This document shows, piece after piece, positions 56,360 through 64,000 of a stretch of 64,000 nt of DNA. Position numbers and translations under genes: made by a program. The notes under the pieces were generated by a model, which was given only the letters and a program-made list of their open reading frames with translations, had not been told where the DNA came from and did not search any database. Source of the DNA: Methanosarcina sp. (GTDB lineage: Archaea; Halobacteriota; Methanosarcinia; Methanosarcinales; Methanosarcinaceae); contig NZ_JAQUVZ010000001.1 in assembly GCF_028693135.1 (NCBI RefSeq), forward strand, positions 186,001 through 250,000, in the 5' to 3' direction. How positions within the stretch are numbered: position 1 is the first letter of the stretch; each line of letters begins with the position of its first letter.

Positions 56360-57640
56360 ATCGTTCCCATAATTCAGGTTGCACTTGATCTTCTGGAACT
56401 TGACCGCTCAGTTGAAATTGCAAAGGAAGCAATCGCAGGAGGCGCTGACTGGATCGAGATAGGGACCCCCCTGATCAAAAGTGAGGGCATGAACGCAATC
56501 CGCACCATGAGGAAAGCTTTTCCGGACAGGACAATTCTTGCCGACATGAAAACCGTAGATACAGGAGCAATGGAAGTAGAGATGGCTGCTAAAGCCGGTG
56601 CAGATGTAGTTATCGTTCTCGGCAGTGCAGCCGATTCTACAATTCTTGACGCGCTCCGTTCAGCCCACAAATATGGAGTAAGGCTAATGGCAGACCTGAT
56701 CTCGGCTCCGGACCCTGTAAAAAGGGCAGTGGAACTCGAAGCTCTGGGTGTGGACTATGTAAATGTTCATGTAGGCATAGACCAGCAGATGATTGGAAAA
56801 GACCCGATATCAATTTTAATGGAAATTTCAGAAAAGGTGAGTGTACAGCTTGCAGTAGCTGGCGGGCTTGATGCCGAGAGTGCAGCTCAGGCAGTCATGG
56901 CAGGTGCCAGGATTGTGATCGTTGGAGGAAACATAACCCGTTCTGACAATGTGACAGACGCTGCAAGAAAAATAAGGCAGAGTGTGGACTCTCCTGAGTC
57001 TGTAGATATCCGGAACAGAGTAACCGTAGACCAGGAAATAAGGGAGATCTTTAAGGAAGTCTCCACCTCAAATATCTCGGATGCGATGCACGGAAAGGGG
57101 GCAATGAAAGGTATCCACCCACTGGTAAGAGGAAAAATGATAGGAACTGCAATTACGGTGCAGTCTTTTCCCGGAGACTGGGCAAAAACAGTCGAAGCCA
57201 TTGATCTCGCAAAAGAAGGAAATGTAATAGTAATTTATAATGAAAGTAAGGACATTGCCTGCTGGGGAGGGCTTGCAACCCTGAGTAGTCTGAATAAGGG
57301 AATTGCAGGTGTGGTAATCGAAGGTGCTGTAAGAGACATTGACGAGGTGGAAACTCTCGGGCTCCCAATTTATACCAGCAATACAGTTCCCAATGCCGGG
57401 GACCCGAAAGGTTTTGGGGAAATTAATGCTGAAATCACCTGTGGAGGCCAGACTGTAAAACCCGGGGATTATATAATCGGCGACGAAAGCGGAGTTGTAG
57501 TTGTCCCGGGGGAACGTGCCTACGAACTTGCAAGAAGGGCAAAAGAAGTCAATAAAACCGAAAAGAGAATCTTTGATGAGATCCGGAGGGGCGGAACTCT
57601 CTCAGAAATCCTGAAACTCAAGAAATGGGAAAAACTTTGA
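56360..57640 (+). CDS. Bifunctional 3-hexulose-6-phosphate synthase / RraA-like protein (ATC start)
   Basis: 426 residues if started at ATC 56360. N-terminal half: an orotidine-decarboxylase-like barrel, with [20 protein letters not shown] and [20 protein letters not shown] (catalytic Asp/Lys), typical of hexulose-phosphate synthase. C-terminal half: an RraA/aldolase-type fold with [14 protein letters not shown] and [20 protein letters not shown]. The fusion is known in methanogens, where it makes ribulose phosphate with formaldehyde release. The first ATG in frame (56489) would delete the first strands of the barrel including VALD. Upstream there is no ATG, GTG or TTG, but ATC stands 7 nt after GAGG within the extended site GAGGTGAT. 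Confidence 0.88.
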   Translation: MVPIIQVALDLLELDRSVEIAKEAIAGGADWIEIGTPLIKSEGMNAIRTMRKAFPDRTILADMKTVDTGAMEVEMAAKAGADVVIVLGSAADSTILDALRSAHKYGVRLMADLISAPDPVKRAVELEALGVDYVNVHVGIDQQMIGKDPISILMEISEKVSVQLAVAGGLDAESAAQAVMAGARIVIVGGNITRSDNVTDAARKIRQSVDSPESVDIRNRVTVDQEIREIFKEVSTSNISDAMHGKGAMKGIHPLVRGKMIGTAITVQSFPGDWAKTVEAIDLAKEGNVIVIYNESKDIACWGGLATLSSLNKGIAGVVIEGAVRDIDEVETLGLPIYTSNTVPNAGDPKGFGEINAEITCGGQTVKPGDYIIGDESGVVVVPGERAYELARRAKEVNKTEKRIFDEIRRGGTLSEILKLKKWEKL

Positions 57641-57804
57641 AAAAAGCTATCTCAGGAAACTTCTGAAACCCGGAAAAGCAGGAGTAAAAGCCAGGAATAA
57701 AAACTAAACTAAGCAAAACTGAAAAAATACAGAAAATAATAAAAACCAGTCCAAAAAAAGATTGTAACTGGAGAAACACAAAGTAAAAGAGCAGAAAACT
57801 ACAC

Positions 57805-57845
57805 GTCAACTACCCGCTAAATCTAAAGATTTAACGGGTTTCCTG
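57805..57845. mobile_element. Solo TnpB-type element end hairpin
   Basis: GTCAACTACCCGCTAAATCT is followed by AAAGATTTAACGGGTTTCCTG, a hairpin with CCCG-TAAATCT pairing AGATTTA-CGGG. The same sequence, with one change in the stem, is at 31214-31254. No tnpB is attached. It ends only about 10 bp before the start of the prepilin peptidase gene and so lies in its 5' leader. Confidence 0.6.
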
Positions 57846-57855
57846 CTGAGATTTT

Positions 57856-58632
57856 ATGATCGAAATTTTGAAATTGGCAGCCTGCCTGCCCTTTCTCTTT
57901 TACTCTTCCTACCTGGACCTGAAAACCCGCAGGGTCCCAAACCGTGTATGGAAGCTTATGCTTCTTTCTCTTTCAGGTTTCTTAATATATGAGATTGTGA
58001 CTGGGGGAGTGTCCTTTCTTCTCCAGTTAGTTTTTTCTTTTTTTTCCAGTTTATTTCTGACTTATCTGCTTTTCAGGGCCAGGGTTTTCGGAGGTGCAGA
58101 TGCAAAAGCCCTGATAGTGATCGGAACTCTTGTCCCGGTTTACCCTGTCCTGGAGTTTTACGGCCACACTTTTCCCCTGCTTGGATTTCTCCCTGCAGGA
58201 CTCTTTGCACTTACTGTTCTTGAAAATTCCTTATTTCTTACCGCTGCTGTTCCTTTAGGACTTTTCTGTTACAACATTCTTCATTTTACTCCTGATATGC
58301 TCAAAAAACCATTTTATATGCTCTTTGCATACAGGATAAAAATTAAGGATCTGCGAAGGCTTCTGGATAAAGGCCGACATATCCGGCTAGCTGAACGTTT
58401 TGAGCTGAATAACGGGAAGTTATATCCTTCTTTTGCAGGCAGAGGAATTAATGTAAACCATAATATGATCTCCCGACTTGAGGCACACGAGGAGCAGGGA
58501 CGCCTTGGCAGCACTGTCTGGGTAACTCCAGGATTTCCATTCATGATTCCCATAACGGCGAGTTTTGTTCTGGCAATTATATTAGGAGATCTCATTTATT
58601 ATTTCCTAACGGAACTTTTTGCTTACTTTTAG
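57856..58632 (+). CDS. Archaeal prepilin peptidase (A24 family)
   Basis: 258 residues with about six membrane helices and a soluble segment between helices 5 and 6 (about 160-225). SSYLDLKTRRVPN carries the first catalytic Asp and FGGADAKALIVIG the GxGD-type second Asp. It cleaves class III signal peptides of archaellins and pilins at the cytoplasmic face of the membrane. The pilin-like gene 115 bp downstream is a likely substrate. ATG 57856 has no strong ribosome-binding site and lies just after a TnpB-element hairpin, which may affect its expression. Confidence 0.85.
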   Translation: MIEILKLAACLPFLFYSSYLDLKTRRVPNRVWKLMLLSLSGFLIYEIVTGGVSFLLQLVFSFFSSLFLTYLLFRARVFGGADAKALIVIGTLVPVYPVLEFYGHTFPLLGFLPAGLFALTVLENSLFLTAAVPLGLFCYNILHFTPDMLKKPFYMLFAYRIKIKDLRRLLDKGRHIRLAERFELNNGKLYPSFAGRGINVNHNMISRLEAHEEQGRLGSTVWVTPGFPFMIPITASFVLAIILGDLIYYFLTELFAYF

Positions 58633-58801
58633 TTTCTGATAGGGCTTTTGTGAATAATTACATAACATAAGGACTGATTAAAGAATAAGGAAATGTTGAA
58701 ACTTTTTTATACAGGAAAACGCATAACAGTTATAATAAATTGAGTATATGAATAACATTAATATAATGAATTTAAATTGCTTCAACAATGGAGGTGAAGC
58801 T

Positions 58802-59275
58802 ATTTCGCATCCAGGATTCTCAAGAAAATACATAAACGGATCCTTAAATAAATTCACGTATGATGAGAAAGCCGTAAACAATATTGTAGTCATTGCCCTC
58901 GCTATGATGTGCGTAGGACTCCTTGCTCTTCTGGGGGCAGCTGTGCTCCTTGGGGGGAGTATGGAAAGATCCCTGAACTCAGGGACTTTTACACAGCTGG
59001 ATGTCCAGATACTTGACTCAAAGACCCTTAAAATAGAACATAAAGGAGGAGACACCCTTAACTTTGGGAAAAGCACCAGCATCTATCTCCAGCAGAACGG
59101 TATTGAGTATGAAATTAGTCCTGATCCCCCTGTTGTTCTGGGTATTGCAAACGAGATGAAACTGTCCCTGCCTGAAGAAGTTGAACTGAAAGATGGGGAT
59201 TCAGCTATTATCCTGATAAAAAATGTAAGGAATAACAAAATAATTTATAGAAAAGTGCTTATTTTGGGCGCCTAA
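58802..59275 (+). CDS. Type IV pilin-like protein (probable ATT start)
   Basis: 157 residues from ATT 58802. A basic leader ends FTYDEKAVNNIVVIALAMMC, then a hydrophobic helix (VGLLALLGAAVLLGG) and a beta-rich domain (LDVQILDSKTLKIEHKGGDT). This fits archaeal type IV pilins with a DUF1628-like fold, although the usual AVSPVIG is AVNNIVV. GGAGGTGA at 58790-58797 gives ATT a 7-nt spacing from GGAGG; the same frame opens at 58748, but those upstream starts (58748, 58766) have no site. Probably processed by the peptidase encoded just upstream. Confidence 0.7.
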   Translation: MSHPGFSRKYINGSLNKFTYDEKAVNNIVVIALAMMCVGLLALLGAAVLLGGSMERSLNSGTFTQLDVQILDSKTLKIEHKGGDTLNFGKSTSIYLQQNGIEYEISPDPPVVLGIANEMKLSLPEEVELKDGDSAIILIKNVRNNKIIYRKVLILGA

Positions 59276-59324
59276 GACTGAAGAAAGAATTTTGTTATAT
59301 GAGAGAGAAAAAGTTAACAACTTC

Positions 59325-59490
59325 GGTTCTTCCTCCGGGCAGCTTCTGTCCCGTCAAAAATACCTTTTAACCTGAGGCAGGAATCACAGTTTCCGCATGA
59401 CTCTGAAATTTCCTCCCCGAAATACTCGAGGAGTGTCCGATACCTGCACTTATTCCCTTCGCAGTAGCTATCATCTGCCTTAACTGCACA
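59325..59490 (-). pseudogene. Duplicated fragment of recQ zinc-binding region
   Basis: Minus-strand reading gives SYCEGNKCRYRTLLEYFGEE, ISESCGNCDSCLR, then IFDGTEAARR, matching AYCEGNKCRRQTLMEYFGEE and ASCGNCDACLRPKDTFDGTE in the intact RecQ (DNA at 62270-62420). All four zinc Cys remain. Both ends are truncated. It is a partial copy about 3 kb from its parent gene, same orientation. Confidence 0.8.
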
Positions 59491-59574
59491 ATGATGTGCA
59501 CCCGCGACACCAGCTATAAAAATGTAAAAAAATGGAACGTAGCTACCATCTGCCTTAACTACACAATGATGTGC
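59465..59574. repeat. 35-bp direct repeat pair inside the recQ fragment
   Basis: TAGCTATCATCTGCCTTAAC plus TGCACAATGATGTGC (59465-59499) recurs at 59540-59574 with two changes. The first copy overlaps the recQ fragment's edge, so the duplication happened after or together with the fragment's insertion. Confidence 0.75.
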
Positions 59575-59827
59575 CTTCAGGCATAATAGGGTTAAATCGG
59601 AGGATTAGAAAAGTGGGTACCCTCCCCCACCCTCCTTTTACCCCATTCCCCCTTTTGTAAATTAACTCCAATTTACAGTTGATTTATCATGAAAACGAAA
59701 ATTAAGGCTGTTTCATTTCTCCAAATCATTTAGATCCTAAAAAGCCTATTCTTTCCGTGAAAAACCTGAGAAACCTATTCTTTCCGTTCCTTTTCTCATT
59801 TATTTTTTCCAGACTCTTTTGTGTTAT

Positions 59828-59891
59828 CCAGTCATTCAATTATCCAGTCATTCAATTATCCAGTCATTCAATTATCCAGTCATTCAGTTAT
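59828..59891. repeat. 16-bp tandem repeat covering the end of the DUF1847 gene
   Basis: CCAGTCATTCAATTAT is repeated four times; the last copy (with G for A) contains the stop codon and last residues of the gene at 59880-60452. Confidence 0.92.
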
Positions 59892-60452
59892 CCCAAACCT
59901 TTTTTTCAGGTAGTACCCTGAATACACAACCCCCACAGGGTTATGGGCGAGTACTCTATCCTTGACCACCAGTGTCGTAACAGGGGCTTCGGAGTGCTGT
60001 GTGAAGAGAATATCGTGCCCGATGCAGAGCCCGACTATGATGTTCAGGTCGGTTTCACTTTCATTCAGGACTTTTGCCTGGCCTATTGGGTTGCAGGTTG
60101 CTTCAAAGCCTTCCCCGTATAATTTTTCGAGATCGAAATCTTCCTTATCAATCCCACAGACCTTGCAGCAGACCGAAAAGACTTCAAAATCCCTTGCAAG
60201 GATCCTGTGGATAGTTTTTGCTTCCCTTTGAAGTCCGATGCAGAAGGCAAGCCCGAGTTTTTTGTAGCCCATCTTCTGCGCATAAAGGATGAGTTCCTCA
60301 AGCCGGGTCTTTTCCATGTAATAACGGGCTTCGATCTCAGCCGAGGCCTGCATAGAATCCAGATCCCCACCTTCGTAGGAAATCTCGTCCTTAATGCTCG
60401 TGCAGTCCTTTCCTTTATAGCAGTTTTTTTCATCGCAGAGTGCGCACTTCAT
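59880..60452 (-). CDS. DUF1847 metal-binding protein
   Basis: 190 residues. N-terminal Cys cluster MKCALCDEKNCYKGKDCTSI, then a domain with KLGLAFCIGLQREAKTIHRI, VCCKVCGIDKEDF, EATCNPIGQAKVLNESETDL, NIIVGLCIGHDILF and HNPVGVVYSGYY. This is the DUF1847 pattern, found in many anaerobes and thought to bind metal. Function unknown. The last codons come from a 16-bp tandem repeat, so the C-terminal end may have been altered. Confidence 0.85.
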   Translation of the reverse strand: MKCALCDEKNCYKGKDCTSIKDEISYEGGDLDSMQASAEIEARYYMEKTRLEELILYAQKMGYKKLGLAFCIGLQREAKTIHRILARDFEVFSVCCKVCGIDKEDFDLEKLYGEGFEATCNPIGQAKVLNESETDLNIIVGLCIGHDILFTQHSEAPVTTLVVKDRVLAHNPVGVVYSGYYLKKRFGITE

Positions 60453-60665
60453 ATTTTTGCTCCTTTCTGGGTTACCAGGGTATAAGTAACTGATAAAAGT
60501 AACTTTGAAGAATCCTGTCTTCCTGCTTCATACTCTGAAATTTTGACTCGTCCGGCATTCCAGGTATCTCCTTATCTTACTTTGAATGGTAGTAAGTTAT
60601 AAAGGTAAGAACAAATTTTGAAAAAACAGGATTCAGTTAAGGAATAAATAACGTAAGTTGGTTAT

Positions 60666-63569
60666 TCAAACTGACGAAAACATTTTAGACAGGAGGAGCG
60701 CTCTTATAAGCTTCAGTTCCTCCTCCGGACAATTATCTCCCATCCTCGCCCTGAACAGGGAGGCAAGTTCAATCTCCAGTACTTCCAGTGCCGTTTTTAT
60801 TTGCTGCTGCCTTTCAGGAGGCACAAGCCCTTCAATTTTCCTGACCTTTCCGGCAAGTATAAGCCTCTCAAACTGCCTGTACACATTTTTTACGCTCAAA
60901 CTTTCGATTTCTGCAATTTCACCAATATCTAGCCCCTGTAAATAGAGCGAATACGTCTTTTCGAGAGAGGTTTTTTCAAAAAGATCAATTTCAGAAGGAT
61001 CAATTTCAGAGGGAGCCATTTCAGAAGAACCCATTTCAAGAGAGTTCACCTCAAATGAATCCATTTCAAAAGAATCTGCCTCAAGGTAGTCAGGTTTAAA
61101 AGAATCTGTTGCGAAGGTGTCTTCTTCGACAGGTCCCGTCTCAAGAGAGCCATTTTCGAAAAAATCGTCAGGGCAATTCGTCTTGGGTACATCGTCAGCC
61201 GTTTCAGGAGAATTTCCTTCAGGGACGATTTCATTAAGGTTGCCAGAAGAAGAATCTGCTTCGGGCCAATCCTGGATACTCATATCCAGATACCTTGCTC
61301 TCTTTGTGGGCAACCTGCGAACTTCAGGAGATCTTTGGCCAGGTATTTCGGGAGGTACTTTGAGAGATGAGATTTTTAATGCTTTCTCTTTACCGGCTTC
61401 CGGTGCGGGGGTTTCAATCCCGAGACCTTCGGTTTCAATTTCGAGTTCTGAAAATGCACTTTTGCGGATGGGACTCTTTGGGGCTTTCCTCTTTTTTTCA
61501 GGTTCAGTCTCGCAATCTCCGGAAGCTTCAGCTTTCTCTGCAGGAATCAAACCATAGTCATTGCAGTAATCCCTTATCTCCTTAAGGAAATCGTCTCCGT
61601 ATTTCCGGAGTTTATGGTCTCCTACCCCTGTGATAGAATGAAACTCTTCAGGGTTTTGAGGGAGCTTTGTAGCCATCTCCTTCAGGCTGGTATCGGAAAA
61701 AATGATATATGGAGGAAGATTTTTCTTTAAAGCAATCTGTTTTCGGAGAGCTTTTAGCCTCTCAAAAAGAATGGGGTCATGCTCTGTCCCCGATTTTGTA
61801 AGTCTTCCGGGCTTTGCTTTTTTAAGGACCTCAGCAGCAGGAGAATATCTTTCGGCAGGAGGCTGTATAGGAAATTGTATATCATCTTCGTCTTTTCCTT
61901 TGATTTTGCCTGCGGGCGCTGGCGGAACAGAACCCTTTGGAACAGAACTCACTTTATCTCCGGGCATAAAACCCTCAGGACAGACAAGCTCAACGCTCTC
62001 CGATCCCTTCAAAATTTTCCTGCTCATGGCGTTCAGTTTCAGGAGAGGGTACTGCGCTCCGCTTACCTCAAGAAGCCCGGTGTTCAACATTTCAGAAGCA
62101 AGCGACCTCCACTGGTCCTTTGTAAATTCCTTGCCGCTGCCGTGAGCTTTCAGCTTTTCATGGCGGTTTTGCTTAATCTTTTTATTCTTTGAACCTGTGA
62201 GCACATCAATAACATAATTCGTTCCAAAACGCTGGTTCAGTTCCTGAATACAGGCAATCAGTTTCCTGGCAGCTTCTGTCCCATCAAAAGTATCTTTAGG
62301 CCTGAGGCAGGCATCACAGTTGCCGCATGACGCTGGAAACTCTTCACCGAAATATTCCATGAGAGTCTGGCGCCTGCACTTATTTCCTTCGCAGTAGGCT
62401 ACCATCTGCCTCAACTGCACAAGAGAGATGTCCTTTTCTTTCTCGTTTGTTTTCTGTGCGATGAAGTACTCAATTTTAAAGCGATCTCCCCTGCTGAAAA
62501 AAAGGATGCATTCGCATGGGCTGCCGTCCCTGCCCCCTCTTCCTGTTTCCTGGTAATAACTTTCAAGATTCCGGGGAAGGTCATAGTGTATTACAAACCG
62601 GACATTGGACTTGTCAATTCCCATCCCGAAAGCGATTGTAGCCACTATTATGTCCACATCATCTTTTATGAACATATCCTGGTTTCGGGCACGTTCGGAA
62701 TCCGAAAGTCCGGCATGATAGGGAAGAGCCCTGAACCCGGCAAGATTCAGCTTTTTTGTCAGGTTTTCCACGTTGTTCCGGCTCTGGCAATAGATGATTC
62801 CGGATTCACCCCTGTGCCTGCGCAGGTAGTCAGTAATCTCTGAAAAAGTATCTTTCTTGGGCCTGACCTCGTAGTAAAGGTTGCTCCGGTTAAAGCTGGC
62901 AACGTAAGCCCCTTTTTCCTTATCAATATCAAGTCCGAGCTGAGATATGATGTCTTTTCGGACCCTGTCAGTGGCTGTAGCCGTGAGAGCAATAACCGGC
63001 ACATCAGGAAAGCCGGTCTTCGGGTCTCTCAGGAGTTTCATTTTCCTGTACTCAGGCCGGAAGTCATGGCCCCACTCGGAAATACAGTGCGCCTCGTCGA
63101 TTGCAAAAAGGCTGACCTTCCCTTTCTTCAGGAACGCAAAAGTTCCTGGCATCATGAGCCTCTCGGGTGCAATATAAAGGATCTTCAGCCTGTTTTCCAG
63201 AAAAGCTGTTTTAATATCCCGGATTTCCCTCGCTCCCTGGGTACTGTTCATGCAGGCTGCTGCAATTCCATTTGCTTCAAGCCCGTCAACCTGGTCTTTC
63301 ATAAGGGAAATCAAAGGAGAGACCACGACAGTGACTCCGTCCAGAAGAAGGGCAGGCAACTGGTAGCAGATGGACTTGCCCCCTCCTGTAGGCATGAGCA
63401 CGAAAACGTCTTTTTGGTCCAGGACATCCCTGATTATTTCCTCCTGCAGGGGGCGAAAAGCAGTATATCCGAAGTACTGGCGGAGTACGGAGTGCATTCT
63501 GGCAGACATCAATACCCTGGACTCAAGCTCATTTTTACTATCTCTCAATACTTCGTAATCAATGCCCAT
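60666..63569 (-). CDS. recQ: RecQ-family DNA helicase with extended C-terminal region
   Basis: 967 residues, well above the roughly 600 of E. coli RecQ. Helicase domains: FRPLQEEIIRDVL, VLMPTGGGKSICYQ (Walker A), AIDEAHCISEWGHDFRPEYR (DEAH box) and YQETGRGGRDG. Zinc-binding part: YCEGNKCRRQT, CGNCDACLR. An HRDC domain follows (about 610-680; LPPYIIFSDTSLKEMA). A low-complexity acidic linker with repeats such as DSFEMDSFEVNSLEM (about 835-895) leads to a C-terminal HTH_40-like domain (GLDIGEIAEIESLSVKNVY). It unwinds DNA 3' to 5' in repair. A fragment of its zinc region is duplicated at 59325. Confidence 0.93.
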   Translation of the reverse strand: MGIDYEVLRDSKNELESRVLMSARMHSVLRQYFGYTAFRPLQEEIIRDVLDQKDVFVLMPTGGGKSICYQLPALLLDGVTVVVSPLISLMKDQVDGLEANGIAAACMNSTQGAREIRDIKTAFLENRLKILYIAPERLMMPGTFAFLKKGKVSLFAIDEAHCISEWGHDFRPEYRKMKLLRDPKTGFPDVPVIALTATATDRVRKDIISQLGLDIDKEKGAYVASFNRSNLYYEVRPKKDTFSEITDYLRRHRGESGIIYCQSRNNVENLTKKLNLAGFRALPYHAGLSDSERARNQDMFIKDDVDIIVATIAFGMGIDKSNVRFVIHYDLPRNLESYYQETGRGGRDGSPCECILFFSRGDRFKIEYFIAQKTNEKEKDISLVQLRQMVAYCEGNKCRRQTLMEYFGEEFPASCGNCDACLRPKDTFDGTEAARKLIACIQELNQRFGTNYVIDVLTGSKNKKIKQNRHEKLKAHGSGKEFTKDQWRSLASEMLNTGLLEVSGAQYPLLKLNAMSRKILKGSESVELVCPEGFMPGDKVSSVPKGSVPPAPAGKIKGKDEDDIQFPIQPPAERYSPAAEVLKKAKPGRLTKSGTEHDPILFERLKALRKQIALKKNLPPYIIFSDTSLKEMATKLPQNPEEFHSITGVGDHKLRKYGDDFLKEIRDYCNDYGLIPAEKAEASGDCETEPEKKRKAPKSPIRKSAFSELEIETEGLGIETPAPEAGKEKALKISSLKVPPEIPGQRSPEVRRLPTKRARYLDMSIQDWPEADSSSGNLNEIVPEGNSPETADDVPKTNCPDDFFENGSLETGPVEEDTFATDSFKPDYLEADSFEMDSFEVNSLEMGSSEMAPSEIDPSEIDLFEKTSLEKTYSLYLQGLDIGEIAEIESLSVKNVYRQFERLILAGKVRKIEGLVPPERQQQIKTALEVLEIELASLFRARMGDNCPEEELKLIRALLLSKMFSSV

Positions 63570-64000
63570 TATCTCATCCCTGAGTTTGCCGAACTCGTAC
63601 CATGCCAGAATATAAAGTTCCGGGTAGATCTTTGAAAGTCAACGTATTCTTTGAAAGTCAACGTATATATGAAATAGATATCCCATGAAATCAATTTACA
63701 CCACTTGCACAATAGCTATACTTAGTTGTGAAGCAGCAACGCTGTGGTGTTTTGGGTTCATCTTATTTAAGTTGAAGGTATGCAGGTTGAAAGTATTTAC
63801 ATCCGGATATTCAAAAAATGTATTCATTCGATTTCAAAAAACGAGAGATAAATTTCGTTTTAAAAACATGGAGAAATAAAAATTCAGAGCTGATTTACTG
63901 AGATAATTCGGAACAATACTTCAGAAAGAAATTTATGTGATGATTGCGTTTAACATTGTGTATAAATTAATTGTGTTGAGTGGAGACCTCATATTTGGAA
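63570..64000. other. recQ upstream region with 19-bp tandem repeat
   Basis: TCTTTGAAAGTCAACGTAT occurs twice in tandem (63629-63647 and 63648-63666), 60-100 bp upstream of the recQ start, where it could act as an operator. The remainder is AT-rich; a weak frame at 63685-63879 has no supporting features. Confidence 0.5.

Noticed and set aside
63685-63879. 64-codon plus-strand frame upstream of recQ
   Set aside because: No ribosome-binding site or recognisable features; probably chance in an AT-rich region.

Overview
The window is archaeal and almost certainly from Methanosarcina or a close relative. Pointers are the eukaryote-type ribosomal protein S17e ahead of dapA-dapB, the pyrB-pyrI pair, a fused hexulose-phosphate synthase/RraA protein, a tandem array of DUF1673 proteins, two DUF5788 proteins, DUF1616/DUF2206 membrane proteins, PGF-pre-PGF-type surface proteins, and long AT-rich spacers full of short tandem repeats and decayed mobile elements. 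No rRNA, tRNA or CRISPR array was recognised.

1-2.8 kb: three small toxin-antitoxin loci on the minus strand (a frameshifted PIN toxin with its partner, and two RelE-type pairs). 3-23 kb: a surface-glycan island. It holds three dolichyl-phosphate-sugar-synthase-like GT2 enzymes, a polysaccharide deacetylase, galU, a ManC-type enzyme, two tandem gmd-like genes, a flippase, a DUF2206 membrane protein and five GT4 glycosyltransferases, four of which share a nearly identical C-terminal domain. Stubs of a cupin-type glucose-6-phosphate isomerase gene and of a UDP-GlcNAc 2-epimerase gene flank galU and manC. A 152-bp MITE-like element lies before the flippase.

24-42 kb: a repetitive cell-envelope region. 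DUF1616-CPBP protease pairs stand at both ends. Between them are three paralogous exported, C-terminally anchored beta-type proteins, two large secreted proteins, and two copies of a small membrane protein. An IscB-type element has landed here: a recognisable HEARO/omega RNA followed by an iscB gene that is frameshifted inside its HNH domain. Solo ends of IscB- and TnpB-type elements, and a second HEARO-like RNA without iscB (43.3 kb), are scattered around.

43-64 kb: mostly housekeeping genes (rps17e-dapA-dapB, pyrBI, hps-rraA, DUF1847, a long RecQ), plus the DUF1673 array (five genes and a sixth truncated one), a solitary tnpB, and an archaeal prepilin peptidase next to a pilin-like protein.

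The most unexpected signals are: (a) the orphan HEARO-like RNA; (b) three genes whose best start is AUU or AUC, each exactly 7 nt after an extended Shine-Dalgarno sequence; (c) the DUF1616/CPBP/exported-protein module, including a CPBP protease fused to the shell of one of the exported proteins; (d) near-identical C-terminal halves in four adjacent glycosyltransferases. All functional calls rest on reading the sequence and family knowledge; no database search was run.
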